Positions 18,671 to 28,768 are shown, numbered from the stretch's first letter. The stretch is DNA of 64,000 nt from Pseudoflavitalea sp. G-6-1-2 (GCF_012927185.1 NZ_JABBGB010000002.1:1-64000); one strand, 5' to 3'. Translations and numbers: made by a program. The notes: generated by a model not told the origin, from the letters alone.

Positions 18671-21079
18671 CTATTTCAATATCCATTTTTGTAGGATCTT
18701 AGTGAGGTCGTCCACTACAAATGGCTTTACTAAGAAGTCGTTCATGCCTGCCTGCAGACAGAGTTCGCGATCGCCTGTGATATTTCCTGCTGTTAATGCA
18801 ATGATCGGTTTTTGCTGCATGGCAGGCTGTTGACGTATATGATGGCAGGCTTCGAGTCCATCCATTTCAGGCATCTGTACATCCAGCAAAACCAGGTCTG
18901 GTGAAATGCGCTCGCAGACTTCAATTGCTTCGAGGCCATTGCTTGCCTCGTGAATAGTGGCAGCCGGCATTAATTTGCGAATGAGGGTGCGGGTAAATAT
19001 TTTGTTGATGAGATTATCTTCTACAATCAGTACCTGCGAAGCAAGGTTGGAAAGTGATTCCTCCTTTGTTGATTCTGGAACCGCTGCCGGTTCTTTTTTT
19101 ACAGGTTCGTTGCTGATGCAGGCGTATAGATCGTGCAGGTGTACGGGTTTCAGCAGATAACTCTGAATATCGAGTGTAAGACTGTTTAATAGATACTGTT
19201 CTACATCAGGCAGATTACAAAGGAGTATCACTTTCAGGTCTGTGCCATTGCGGCCCGCATTTTGCCGCAGTTGCCTGATGAGTTCTATGCCATTGGTGCC
19301 TGGCAGCTGATAATTGATGAAGGCGACATCGAAGCTGTTTTTTTCAATTAGCGCAATGGCTTCATCGCTTTGAGCTGCTTCAGTTACTGCAATCTTTTTC
19401 GGTGTCAGCATCTGTGCTATCGAATTCCGGGTGCCTGCATGGCTGTCTACTATCAGTGCGGAACTGATATTAGGTGGAGGAAGTATCTGCAGCAGTGTGC
19501 TGCCTGCTGTCTCAACCTGCAGTACGAACGAGAATGTGCTGCCTGCACCGGGCTCACTCGACAATTCCATATGACTTTGCATCATTTTCAGCAAGGAGTT
19601 GCTGATAGTGAGTCCCAGTCCGGTTCCTCCATACTTTTTTGTTGTGCCGGGGTCCGCCTGTGAGAATGATTCAAATATCTTAGCACAGCTTTCTTTCTTT
19701 ATGCCGATTCCGCTATCCTTCACTTCAAATAGCAGCTTCATACTACCGTTGTCGTATACCTGAACTGGTTTTACGGTGATGATTATCTCTCCCTTCTCCG
19801 TGAATTTTACTGCATTGCTGAGCAGATTGGTAAGTACCTGCTTTAGTCGTAAACCATCGATCGTAATGTATTCCGGTAGCTGCAATGAAGCATTCAGCAA
19901 CACTTCCACCCCTTTCTGCTGCGACTGCAAGGCAATCAGTTGAACCGTTTCGCACAGCAGATCATACAGATTTGTTTTTTCGGGATACAGATCCAGCTTA
20001 CCTGATTCTATTTTTGAGAAATCGAGAATATCGTTGATGATGCTCAGCAATACTTTGGCCGACTGATTAATGGTGCCACCATATTGCGACTGCACCTGAT
20101 TGAGGGATGTTTTCATCAACAGATCGGTAAACCCGATGATACCATTCAGCGGTGTGCGTATCTCATGGCTCATATTGGCCAGAAAATCGCTCTTGGCTGA
20201 AGTAGCCTGTTCTGCCTGCTGTTTGGCGCGTTGCAATTCGCTTTGCTGCTGCACAGCCTCCGTTATATCCCTGCCAATTGCAATGAGGTGACCCGAAGGT
20301 TCTTCCACCGTGATGGTCCATTGAATGGTTTTGTATTCACCAGACTGACATTGAACACGATGAGAAAAATGAAGATGGTCGTTATCAGAAAGACCATGTT
20401 TAAAGTGGTTGATGGTAGTTGCTCTGTCGTCAGGATGTATCAGCTGAAAGAATGAGATCTGTTCCAAAGGCCCGTTGGCATTGAGAAATTTATGGATGGC
20501 AGGATTGGCTTTCAGAATAGCGCCCTCGCGCGTGAAGACGCAAACAAAATCAGTTGAGATGGTAAAGAGCCGCTCAAACTGTTCGGCTTCATTCTTCTTT
20601 TTATAATTCTTCACCAGCGATGTGGCGGATTGGGCGAGTAACAAAAACAGCTCCGTTTCTTCCGGAGTCAGCTTTTTAGGTTCATAGCCTACGATACAGA
20701 AAGTACCCAGTACAAAACCTTCCTCATCGATAATGGGAAATCCGGCATAGTAACGAATGCCGTGATCGGTCAGGACCATGGGATGCCCGCTGAAGCGATG
20801 ATCTTTGTGGGTGTCTTCTACTTCCAGCAACTGCGTTTGCTGCATGGTGTGATTACAAAAAGAGAGCTCGCGCGATACCTCGTTAATAGGCATCCCCACT
20901 TTGGATTTATACCATTGCCGGTCTTTATCCATCAAAGAAATAATGGCAACAGGCACTTTGAAAAGGGAAACAGTTAACCGGGTAATATGATCAAACTCTT
21001 CTTCTGGTGGGGTATCCAGCATATTGTAACACTGCACTGCGAGTAACCGGCGCTCTTCTTTGATCGGGTCGATGGTCAT
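18671..21079 (-). CDS. Hybrid sensor histidine kinase (GAF-PAS-HisKA-HATPase-REC-REC)
   Basis: An 802-residue cytosolic kinase with no membrane segment. A GAF domain (about 20-165) is followed by a PAS domain (about 175-285), HisKA with phospho-acceptor His305 in NMSHEIRTPLNG, HATPase (about 410-530, with DSGIGI and GTGLGL motifs), and two receivers. The first receiver has Asn589 where the phospho-acceptor Asp is expected (FINYQLPG) and lacks the acidic pair. The second is intact, with Asp733 in LLDVQMPEMDG. Signal output should run through the last domain, with no DNA-binding module in the protein. Its input signal is unknown. Confidence 0.93.
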   Translation of the reverse strand: MTIDPIKEERRLLAVQCYNMLDTPPEEEFDHITRLTVSLFKVPVAIISLMDKDRQWYKSKVGMPINEVSRELSFCNHTMQQTQLLEVEDTHKDHRFSGHPMVLTDHGIRYYAGFPIIDEEGFVLGTFCIVGYEPKKLTPEETELFLLLAQSATSLVKNYKKKNEAEQFERLFTISTDFVCVFTREGAILKANPAIHKFLNANGPLEQISFFQLIHPDDRATTINHFKHGLSDNDHLHFSHRVQCQSGEYKTIQWTITVEEPSGHLIAIGRDITEAVQQQSELQRAKQQAEQATSAKSDFLANMSHEIRTPLNGIIGFTDLLMKTSLNQVQSQYGGTINQSAKVLLSIINDILDFSKIESGKLDLYPEKTNLYDLLCETVQLIALQSQQKGVEVLLNASLQLPEYITIDGLRLKQVLTNLLSNAVKFTEKGEIIITVKPVQVYDNGSMKLLFEVKDSGIGIKKESCAKIFESFSQADPGTTKKYGGTGLGLTISNSLLKMMQSHMELSSEPGAGSTFSFVLQVETAGSTLLQILPPPNISSALIVDSHAGTRNSIAQMLTPKKIAVTEAAQSDEAIALIEKNSFDVAFINYQLPGTNGIELIRQLRQNAGRNGTDLKVILLCNLPDVEQYLLNSLTLDIQSYLLKPVHLHDLYACISNEPVKKEPAAVPESTKEESLSNLASQVLIVEDNLINKIFTRTLIRKLMPAATIHEASNGLEAIEVCERISPDLVLLDVQMPEMDGLEACHHIRQQPAMQQKPIIALTAGNITGDRELCLQAGMNDFLVKPFVVDDLTKILQKWILK

Positions 21080-21165
21080 AGGTTAGTGGAATATTAGCTT
21101 GTGATGCCAATTTCCTAAATTGTTGATAGACTACGAAATAAACAGACGGATATTTTTTAACGCAT

Positions 21166-21240
21166 TTACTGTTTTGGGGGCCGGTCAAAGAAGTCATCTA
21201 TCTCACCGATGGCGGTTCTGAGGCATCTCATAATTTCTTC
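21166..21240 (-). pseudogene. Orphan sigma-factor C-terminal tail fragment
   Basis: In the gap between the DUF2461 gene and the kinase gene, a frame ending in TAA at 21166-21168 encodes EEIMRCLRTAIGEIDDFFD followed by RPPKQ. It matches the C-terminal tail of the sigma factor at 33788-34645 (RCTKTAIGEVSSFFDAPP) at about 13 of 20 positions. Homology begins abruptly near 21240, just past the end of the DUF2461 gene in another frame. It is either the remnant of a duplicated and deleted sigma gene or a micro-ORF starting at the ATG at 21231 (about 21 residues). Confidence 0.6.
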
Positions 21241-21245
21241 ATGAA

Positions 21246-21944
21246 TTACAATGTGCCATTGGAATCGGTACTTAATACTTCACTCATATAATCGAAAAAA
21301 GGTCGCATATGTTTGTATGTCTGATCAACTTCTTTCAGAAAACCGGCCCTTAAAACTTCTTCATCTGTAAACGGTCGTATCAGCAGAAATTGCTTATAGC
21401 GTAACAGGTCTATTGCCTCATGAGCAACATCAAATCCTTTTGGCGCAGATTTCAGTTGTTCTCCTTTCAACTCCCCAAAAGAGGACTTGAAAGATTTACT
21501 GTTGATGATCTTTCTCAATGGCCGGTCGTCGAAAGCAATATCCTCCCTGATCAGTTTAAGGTCTGCCGGAACTGGTCCCCAGAATCCGCCGGCAATAAAA
21601 CTGCCGCCTGGTTCAAAATGAAAATAATATCCACCGCGGCGATACTTTGTAGCACGTCTGAAACCGCCGCTCCAATTGGTTTTGTAAGGCGTTTTGTTCT
21701 GCGAAAATCTTGTATCTCTGTAAATTCGATGCAGGCTTTGTTTGCCGGACAATGTTTCTATCTGATCGTGTTGCAGAAGCAACTGTAACATGCCTTCTGC
21801 AAATACGGCAACGGCATCTTGTTCGTGTTGAAAGGATGTTTTATGCAACTGGAACCACTCTCTGTTGTTATTCTTTTTCAGCGTCTCTAAAAACTTAAAA
21901 GCAGAAAGAGGAATACGAGGTTGTTCAATTGACTGTTTCTTCAT
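21246..21944 (-). CDS. DUF2461 domain-containing protein
   Basis: A 232-residue protein of the DUF2461/TIGR02453 family. Diagnostic stretches are FKFLETLKKNNNREWFQLHK near the start, HRIYRDTRFSQNKTPYKTNW and GGYYFHFEPGGSFIAGGFWGP in the middle. The biochemical function of the family is unknown; it is widespread in bacteria and some eukaryotes. There is no signal peptide, so it should be cytosolic. It is a single gene 58 nt from the FMN reductase, and its stop codon lies at the junction with the sigma-tail fragment. Confidence 0.92.
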   Translation of the reverse strand: MKKQSIEQPRIPLSAFKFLETLKKNNNREWFQLHKTSFQHEQDAVAVFAEGMLQLLLQHDQIETLSGKQSLHRIYRDTRFSQNKTPYKTNWSGGFRRATKYRRGGYYFHFEPGGSFIAGGFWGPVPADLKLIREDIAFDDRPLRKIINSKSFKSSFGELKGEQLKSAPKGFDVAHEAIDLLRYKQFLLIRPFTDEEVLRAGFLKEVDQTYKHMRPFFDYMSEVLSTDSNGTL

Positions 21945-22002
21945 AATAAATTGGCTGGTCTGTTATCAGCAAAAGCCGGTGCAAATGTACAGATACGTTT
22001 TA

Positions 22003-22545
22003 TCAGTTTGTCTGATTGATAAGCGAAGCAAATGCTTTTGAAAAATCTGCCAGTGCATCGAGGGTTGCTTCGTGAGTGATCTCGCCCTGGCTGTTTATTT
22101 TTCCCTTCACTCCCTGGATCAGCAAGGTGGTAGCTGGCGTAAAGCTGGCCATGGCTGTTTGCAGGATAAGTTGAAGTTCTTCATGGCCTTTGCGTCCATC
22201 GGCGGATGCGGTGATCAATCCACAGGGTTTGTCTGAGAATACTGTTGTGGCAATGCACCACTCGATGGCGTTTTTAAGCCCGCTGGGAATACTGAAAACA
22301 TATTCGGGTGTACAGATGATCACGGCGTCTGCCTTTTCTATCTGTTCTCTGAATTCAATGATCTGCTGAGGTGGATTGCCAATGGATAACTCTGGATCGA
22401 AATGCGGCAGCGATTTGAGGCTGTTGAAAATAGTGGTGTGTATCGACGGCTTCAGCAAATTGGCAACATGCTCCATCAATCTTTCATTGGATGAATTGGC
22501 ACTTGCACTTCCGATGATAGCTAATACCTGTTTTTTGTTACTCAT
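22003..22545 (-). CDS. NADPH-dependent FMN reductase
   Basis: A 180-residue flavodoxin-like reductase of the NADPH-dependent FMN reductase family. The phosphate-binding loop IIGSASANSSNERL is at residues 10-23 and the flavin-contacting PEYVFSIPSGLKNAIEW segment near 100-115. It would transfer hydride from NAD(P)H to flavin or to quinone-like substrates. It starts 12 nt after the stop of the propeller/LuxR regulator on the same strand and is probably cotranscribed with it. A link to the polysaccharide locus is only positional. Confidence 0.9.
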   Translation of the reverse strand: MSNKKQVLAIIGSASANSSNERLMEHVANLLKPSIHTTIFNSLKSLPHFDPELSIGNPPQQIIEFREQIEKADAVIICTPEYVFSIPSGLKNAIEWCIATTVFSDKPCGLITASADGRKGHEELQLILQTAMASFTPATTLLIQGVKGKINSQGEITHEATLDALADFSKAFASLINQTN

Positions 22546-22557
22546 GGTCGCCTGAAA

Positions 22558-25458
22558 TTACTCAGAAGTTACAATATGCGTTAGAAAATCGTTCAGAGAC
22601 TGTTCTGTTTGCAGCTGCAGCTTCTTGCGAAGCCGGTACCGGCTTATCTCCACACCTCTGATCGAAATATTCAGCAACTGCGCTATTTCCTTCGACGACA
22701 GATTGAGCCGCAGATAAGAACACATTTTCAGATCGTTGGCAGAGAGCTCCGGATATTTGTTCTTCAGCGCTTTCAGAAAGCCGTCGTTGATCTCATCGAA
22801 GTGGGATGCAAACTGCTCCCAATAAGCATTGTTGTTTTCTGCATCTTTCAATAATGTGGCTAATTTCTTAATGTCGGTTAGATTGTCGCCGGAGAACCGG
22901 TTCACCTGTTTTCTGATCTTCGCCAGTGCATCTGCATTCTCGGCCAGTTGCATGCTTGTATTGGCCAGTTCTTTCTTCTTCAGTAAAACTTCGTTTACCA
23001 GTTTTTCGTTTTGCAGTGCCAGAATTTCCTTTTCATTTTTTTCGCGTTCGAGCTGGAAAATATATTGCAGTCTTTTCCGCTCTGCTTCGTGTTTCTGCTG
23101 TTGCCGGTGCATCATTTTCCTTTGCCATCTGTACAGCAGGTACACGGCAAAAAGGGCGGAGAGCAGATAGAGTGTCTTTGCCCACCATGTTTTGTACCAG
23201 GGGGCATCGATGGCAAAACTCCAGGCATCGATCTCCGATTCATTGCCGAGGTTGTCTTTCGCCTGCACCCTGAATGTATAAGTTCCGTGATTGAGATTGG
23301 TATAGTCTTTCTCTTTTTTAGTGGACCACGCAGACCATCCGGTATCGTATCCTGCTAACTGGTAACGATACTGAATAGTGCTCTGGGAGCCGAATACAGG
23401 GGAACTGAATTCGAAATGAAAAGCATCATACTCCGAAGGCAAAGCGAATGTCTTGTTGTCAGCGGCGAAATTATACCCTCCATAGATCAGTTCATTTTCG
23501 TTGCCTCTGAAAGCCGTTACATTATTCAGCAGCACACTCAGTTTGATGCGATCAGAAACATATTTTTTGTAATTGAGATGAATGATGCCCGTTTCGGAGC
23601 TGATAAAGATATTCTCATCATTGTACGGATATACATTTTCGAAGCCCGACAAAATTCTTCCGGTTAACTCAGGGAAGTAAGTGATATGATACATCTCCCC
23701 TGTTTTAGTTTGCCGGATGCCCGCCACTCCCAGTTTCTTGCCACTGCAGAACCAGATATTTCCTTTGGCATCTTCATTCAGATAGCGCATCTCCAGCGTA
23801 TCGAACAACGGCCACAGCAACCCGGAGCGTATGAATTTATTGGTGGTGGCATCAAACTCATACATGCCTTTTTCGGTAGCAAAAACAGCTCTGTTCTTTA
23901 TTTTGAAAACATGGTTCCGCAGTGCTGAAGGAAGTCCGTCTTTGTCTGTAAGCAGTTGTGCGGTGAAATGTTTCAGGTCCGGCGAAAGCCGAATTCTGTA
24001 TACGCCCCGGTATGGATGTGATGCCCATATATCGTCGTTGTTATCGATCACCAGATAGCGGTAAGAATCATGTATGCCCTCCAATGGCGCACCTCCCGTG
24101 AATTTGTTTTCTGCAAAATGCAGCATGCGCAATCCAGTGAAAGTGCCTGTGAGCACATCCTGCGCAGGATACACAGAACTGAGCGGAACCGACAACCATG
24201 AGCCCGGACCGGATTTCTCTGTGAGCGGTAAACAATCCTCATTTTGGATCACGGCAGTTCCGGCAGTTTGCGATGCGAGCAGTTGCTGGTTTACTTCGTC
24301 GAGATGCCAGGTTTCCGCATTGCCGCTGTTTTTGATATAGTGCATATCCTTTCTGTAAAAACTGATGTCTTTACCGGAACCATTGCTCAGGGTTGTTGAA
24401 TAAACACCAGCTGATGTACCTATGTACAATCTTCCATTGTATATGCGGGATGAATAGCCGATGAGCTCGCTCCGCAGATCCGGCTGAATAAACTTTACCG
24501 GAGAATTGTAGGGAACAAAACTGATACAATTGTTTACGCCCGCCCAGATATTTTTTTCGCGATCCACGAAAACGCAGTTCACGTTGTTGTTCTGCAATCC
24601 GTCTGCGTGCGAAATGTTTTGTATCAATCCTTTGCTGAAGCTGAATGAGAGACAGCCATCACTTGCACTTCCGATGGCAATGGTTGAACTGTCGATCTTT
24701 GCCACCGAATTGATATTCTCCATCACAAATGGGAGATTGTAATGGGTGAGTATGCCTTTCGATAATATGAAGCAGTGTTGGTTTTTGGTGGAGATGAAAA
24801 AACTATCGGTGCCCATGGGCAGAATGCCGGTAATGGTGGCGCCCGCTAATTGATTGTTGGCGGTGGCCGGAAGCCATTTGTTGTCGCTGTAGTGCATCAG
24901 GCCATTGGTAGCATCCTGCGCAAATGCCTGTCCACCTGCTTCTCCGAGAAATGCCCAGTTTGAAAAAGGCAGGTGCAGCTGGATCCTGTTGTTGCGGAAC
25001 TCGAATATTTTATCGTGATTTCTGAAGAAAACCGACTCTCCCTGCTGTACGATATTCCATATATCGTCGAAGCTTTTGAATTTATCAGGCACCCTGTCCA
25101 GTAAAGAGGTATATGCAAGTGTTCCGTTCCGGGAGGGTGCGAAAAATCCGATTTCCCCCTGTCCACCTACATAGATCTTGTCGTTGGCATCGATATGAAG
25201 CGAACGGATGATCGTCTTGTTGGGCAATGGATAGGTTCTCCAGTGGGCGCCATCAAAAGTGATCAACCCCTCGTTATTGGCGAAGTACATAATGCCACGG
25301 CTATCCTGCGCCATGTCCCAGGTGAGGCCCCCTCCTCTGAATTCAGCCTTGGAATAATTTGTGATTAAGGGAAATGCAATGGTGTTTTGGGAAAAGCATG
25401 GGGAAGCAGCCAACCCAAATACAGCCAATATAAGCAGGTAAGGTTTCAAGCTAGTCAT
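22558..25458 (-). CDS. Membrane regulator: beta-propeller, Y_Y_Y domain, LuxR-type HTH
   Basis: Begins at the ATG at 25458 (966 residues); the longer frame starts with TTG and would displace the signal peptide MTSLKPYLLILAVFGLAASP. The periplasmic part is a two-component-regulator-type propeller (about 25-690, repeats such as IWNIV and NIWFCSGKKLG) followed by a Y_Y_Y domain (about 690-765, GTYTFRVQAKDNLGNES). One transmembrane helix (about 770-787) leads to a long coiled coil (about 790-860) and a C-terminal LuxR/GerE HTH (LSSKEIAQLLNISIRGVEISR). It lacks kinase domains, unlike hybrid two-component systems. It is divergent from the SusC/SusD/GH16 locus, which it probably controls. Confidence 0.9.
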   Translation of the reverse strand: MTSLKPYLLILAVFGLAASPCFSQNTIAFPLITNYSKAEFRGGGLTWDMAQDSRGIMYFANNEGLITFDGAHWRTYPLPNKTIIRSLHIDANDKIYVGGQGEIGFFAPSRNGTLAYTSLLDRVPDKFKSFDDIWNIVQQGESVFFRNHDKIFEFRNNRIQLHLPFSNWAFLGEAGGQAFAQDATNGLMHYSDNKWLPATANNQLAGATITGILPMGTDSFFISTKNQHCFILSKGILTHYNLPFVMENINSVAKIDSSTIAIGSASDGCLSFSFSKGLIQNISHADGLQNNNVNCVFVDREKNIWAGVNNCISFVPYNSPVKFIQPDLRSELIGYSSRIYNGRLYIGTSAGVYSTTLSNGSGKDISFYRKDMHYIKNSGNAETWHLDEVNQQLLASQTAGTAVIQNEDCLPLTEKSGPGSWLSVPLSSVYPAQDVLTGTFTGLRMLHFAENKFTGGAPLEGIHDSYRYLVIDNNDDIWASHPYRGVYRIRLSPDLKHFTAQLLTDKDGLPSALRNHVFKIKNRAVFATEKGMYEFDATTNKFIRSGLLWPLFDTLEMRYLNEDAKGNIWFCSGKKLGVAGIRQTKTGEMYHITYFPELTGRILSGFENVYPYNDENIFISSETGIIHLNYKKYVSDRIKLSVLLNNVTAFRGNENELIYGGYNFAADNKTFALPSEYDAFHFEFSSPVFGSQSTIQYRYQLAGYDTGWSAWSTKKEKDYTNLNHGTYTFRVQAKDNLGNESEIDAWSFAIDAPWYKTWWAKTLYLLSALFAVYLLYRWQRKMMHRQQQKHEAERKRLQYIFQLEREKNEKEILALQNEKLVNEVLLKKKELANTSMQLAENADALAKIRKQVNRFSGDNLTDIKKLATLLKDAENNNAYWEQFASHFDEINDGFLKALKNKYPELSANDLKMCSYLRLNLSSKEIAQLLNISIRGVEISRYRLRKKLQLQTEQSLNDFLTHIVTSE

Positions 25459-25564
25459 GATGTAGAAATGCAGTAGTCTAAATCTACTGAAAATCAATAA
25501 CAGTACAAAATTCAGATGTAGTAATGATGTAGTGCTTTTCTTATGAATGCACTGCCACTTGGGT

Positions 25565-25572
25565 TATTTTTG
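25565..25572 (+). promoter_or_regulatory. Bacteroidota-type -7 promoter element before susC
   Basis: TATTTTTG matches the TAnnTTTG consensus recognised by the housekeeping sigma of Bacteroidota and lies 57 nt before the susC ATG at 25629. A pyrimidine-rich TTTTC about 25 nt upstream may serve as a weak -33 element. The position fits a promoter for the susCD-GH16 operon. Confidence 0.45.
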
Positions 25573-25628
25573 ATATCGACCATTGCTAATAGCACACACA
25601 CTTTTGCTGAACCATTAACTATTGTCAT

Positions 25629-28600
25629 ATGAGAAAAGAATTCCCCAGGAGTTTGCTTCTGATCATTTTCCTCGCCTGCCTGCACCTGACCCTGTGGGCG
25701 CAAAACAAGACCGTCAAAGGAAAGGTCACCGATGCCAAAGGGCTGCCAGTAGCCGGAGCATCCGTTCAGGTGAAAGGCACTTCCATCGGCACCACCACTT
25801 CCACCGACGGCACTTTCACTTTAACTGTACCCGCAGACGCTGCCTCACTGGTTATTTCCGGAGTTGGATATGCCGATCAGACCGTTGCCATAACCGCTCA
25901 ACCACTGGTAGTTCAGCTGGCCGATGCTACTGCCAATTTGAATGAAGTAGTGGTGATCGGATACGGAACACAACGGAAAGGCGATCTCACCGCTCCCGTT
26001 ACTTCGGTGAATACAGATGATATGCTCAAGCGAACCACCGCCACCCCCATGGACGCACTTCAGGGAAGTGTAGCCGGCGTACAGGTGGTGAGCAATGGCG
26101 CGCCGGGCAGCTCGCCGAATGTTCGCATACGCGGCGTAGGATCTTTCAGCAACTCCAACCCATTGTATGTTGTTGACGGAATGTTTGTGAATGATATCAG
26201 CTTCCTCAACACGAATGATATTGCCGAGATGTCGGTGCTGAAAGACGCATCGGGCGCGGCTATTTATGGTGTTCGTGCCGCCAACGGCGTTGTACTGATC
26301 ACCACCAAAAAAGGACGGTTGAATATGAAAACCCGTATCACGTATAACGGGTACACCGGTTTTCAGATGCCCACCAACATATTGAAGATGGCCAACGGGC
26401 AACAGTCCGCCAATTATGCGTTGCAATGGAAAACAACGCAGGACAGCAACACCGTGAAATCTTCCGTCAGCAGATATGGAGGAAGCGGATTGAATCCCAC
26501 CACCAGCACCGACTGGTACAAAGAGCTCCTGCGCGATAAGGCATTGATCACAAATCATTCCATAGACATTCAGGGTGGTGGCGATAAAGTCTCTTACACT
26601 GTAGGTGGAAACTACACTTATCAGAATGGGATCATGGAATTCAAAAACGATTACCGGAGGTACAATGTGCGCTTTCAGATGGAAGCCAAAGTGCTGCCCT
26701 GGTTGAAAGTTGGCTTAACATCTTTGTACAACAATTCCATTACCTACATTCCTAACAACAATGCATTACTGGGTGCATACATGGCTTCTCCCCTGTTTCC
26801 GGTGTATGATCCCAAGAACGTAAATGCATTCCCCGTAAAATTTGCGACAGGTGAAATAATCGGTAAAAAAGACGATGGAAACCCTGTTGCAACCGCCTAC
26901 TACAATAACAACCGCTACAAGCAATTTCAAATATTGCCATCGGCCTATGCAGAAGCCAGCTTCTGGATGAACAAACTCACTTTCCACACGCAGATAAGCC
27001 AGCTGTATTCATCAGGCCTTGCCACTAATTATTCTCCGCGGAGGTTTTTAGGTCCGGGTACAGCGCCCACCAATCTGCAATCACATCTCGTATCTGCGCA
27101 GGATCGCAATACAAACTATATTCTCGATAACCTGCTTAACTACAAAGACAGTAAAGGCGCGCATCACTGGAGCGTATTGGTTGGACAATCAGCCAGAGAA
27201 GAACGTTGGCGTTATACCAAGGTAGAAGCAGATGGTGTACCTCCTGAAGAAGAATTCTGGTACACGAGACAAGGAACAACCTCCGCCAATTATTATGATG
27301 AAGATGGATTCCGCGGTGCCGGATTATCATTCTTCACCAGAGGTACCTACGACTACGATAACAAATACCTGCTTACTGCCACCTGGCGTGCAGACGGCAG
27401 TTCCAAATACCAAACCAAATGGGGGTACTTCCCATCGGTAGGTCTGGGCTGGGTTGTAAGCAGAGAGCATTTTATGGACAATCAGAAAATATTCGATTTC
27501 CTGAAACTGAGAGGAAGCTGGGGCAAGCTGGGAAATGACGCCGTTCTGGCCAATGCAGGTTATGCCATTGCCACCGGAGGTTTAGGCAACTCCTCCATAT
27601 TCGGCAGCACCAGCGGAGCCAATGGCCAATACGAACCCGGATATACGGTGAACAGATTTTTCTCTAACGTATCATGGGAAGTAGTGACCGAATGGGATGG
27701 CGGTATCGATTTTGAAATGCTGAGCCGTAGATTGAAAGGATCGGTGGATTATTATCATCGTACTACAAAAGGAGCGGCGCTCAGCAGACCCTTTGCATTC
27801 GGCGTTCCTGATGTATACGGCAACTGGGCCGATATGGAAAACAGCGGCTTCGATATTGCACTCAGCTGGAACGATAAGATCGGAAAACTCAGTTATCAGA
27901 TCGGCGCTAATATCTCCACACTCAAAAATAACGTGACCAATATCGGCAACTCGCTCGATAACATCATGGGAGGATATCCTGAATGGATGGCTGAATTTCC
28001 CAGCCGCATCAAAGTAGGACAACCCATCAATTATTTCTATGGATTGGAGATGATCGGCGTTTATCAGACTGCTGATGAAGTGGCGAAAGACCCTATGGCA
28101 GTAGCTTACAACAAAAACCTCACTTCCGATGCAGCCAAAGTGCAGCCCGGTTTTCTGAAGTTCAAAGACCAGAACGGCAATGGCATACTCGATGAAGGCG
28201 ACCGCATCAATATGGGCAGCAATCTGCCAAAAGTTACCTACGGATTCAATCTGGCATTACAGTACAGCAACTTCGATTTCAGCATCGCTGTGCAGGGCGT
28301 TTCAGGAAGCAAAATTCTCAACCTGAACCGCGGACGATTTGTAAAAGCACAATCATCCATCAACATCGATGCAGAACTGGCCGACAATCTCTGGACGGGC
28401 GCGGGTTCTACCAACTCCTATCCTTCAGCATTTGCTTTCTCTCAGGCATGGAACCGGCCAAGCAACTCATTCTTCGTAGAAAGCGGTTCGTACCTGCGTG
28501 TGCAGAATATACAGCTCGGTTATAGTTTCTCCGTAAACAAAAAATCGCCTATCGGATTGCGCGTATTTGCTACAGCCGACAGGCCATTTATTTTCACAGG

Positions 28601-28742
28601 ATACAGTGGTTTCACTCCTGAGATTTCTTCCGGTTCAAATAATATAGGAGACAAACGGGCCGTGGCTGTGAACAATGGATACGATGCCAATGTGTATCCT
28701 GTTTCGGCCACTTACAGTTTAGGTGTAAGGGCTACATTCTAA
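25629..28742 (+). CDS. SusC/RagA TonB-linked outer-membrane channel
   Basis: A 1037-residue importer. A signal peptide (MRKEFPRSLLLIIFLACLHLTLWAQ) leads directly to a carboxypeptidase-regulatory-like domain (about 28-100, KGKVTDAKGLPVAGASV), then the TonB plug (about 105-225, VVVIGYGTQRKGDLT, VRIRGVGS, PLYVVDGMF) and the barrel ending GVRATF. Unlike the SusC at 9295-12921 it has no STN domain, matching the absence of FecI/FecR here and control by a membrane-bound one-component regulator instead. Paired SusD starts 26 nt downstream. The probable cargo is a beta-glucan oligosaccharide, inferred from the GH16 gene. Confidence 0.95.
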   Translation: MRKEFPRSLLLIIFLACLHLTLWAQNKTVKGKVTDAKGLPVAGASVQVKGTSIGTTTSTDGTFTLTVPADAASLVISGVGYADQTVAITAQPLVVQLADATANLNEVVVIGYGTQRKGDLTAPVTSVNTDDMLKRTTATPMDALQGSVAGVQVVSNGAPGSSPNVRIRGVGSFSNSNPLYVVDGMFVNDISFLNTNDIAEMSVLKDASGAAIYGVRAANGVVLITTKKGRLNMKTRITYNGYTGFQMPTNILKMANGQQSANYALQWKTTQDSNTVKSSVSRYGGSGLNPTTSTDWYKELLRDKALITNHSIDIQGGGDKVSYTVGGNYTYQNGIMEFKNDYRRYNVRFQMEAKVLPWLKVGLTSLYNNSITYIPNNNALLGAYMASPLFPVYDPKNVNAFPVKFATGEIIGKKDDGNPVATAYYNNNRYKQFQILPSAYAEASFWMNKLTFHTQISQLYSSGLATNYSPRRFLGPGTAPTNLQSHLVSAQDRNTNYILDNLLNYKDSKGAHHWSVLVGQSAREERWRYTKVEADGVPPEEEFWYTRQGTTSANYYDEDGFRGAGLSFFTRGTYDYDNKYLLTATWRADGSSKYQTKWGYFPSVGLGWVVSREHFMDNQKIFDFLKLRGSWGKLGNDAVLANAGYAIATGGLGNSSIFGSTSGANGQYEPGYTVNRFFSNVSWEVVTEWDGGIDFEMLSRRLKGSVDYYHRTTKGAALSRPFAFGVPDVYGNWADMENSGFDIALSWNDKIGKLSYQIGANISTLKNNVTNIGNSLDNIMGGYPEWMAEFPSRIKVGQPINYFYGLEMIGVYQTADEVAKDPMAVAYNKNLTSDAAKVQPGFLKFKDQNGNGILDEGDRINMGSNLPKVTYGFNLALQYSNFDFSIAVQGVSGSKILNLNRGRFVKAQSSINIDAELADNLWTGAGSTNSYPSAFAFSQAWNRPSNSFFVESGSYLRVQNIQLGYSFSVNKKSPIGLRVFATADRPFIFTGYSGFTPEISSGSNNIGDKRAVAVNNGYDANVYPVSATYSLGVRATF

Positions 28743-28768
28743 TTATTAATGATCAAAAATCATTTGCA

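Noticed and set aside
22558-25458. Considered as a hybrid two-component system (HTCS)
   Set aside because: No HisKA, HATPase or receiver domain is present between the membrane helix and the C-terminal HTH.
25845-26558. A 237-codon minus-strand frame inside susC
   Set aside because: Shadow of the TonB plug region; no family features.
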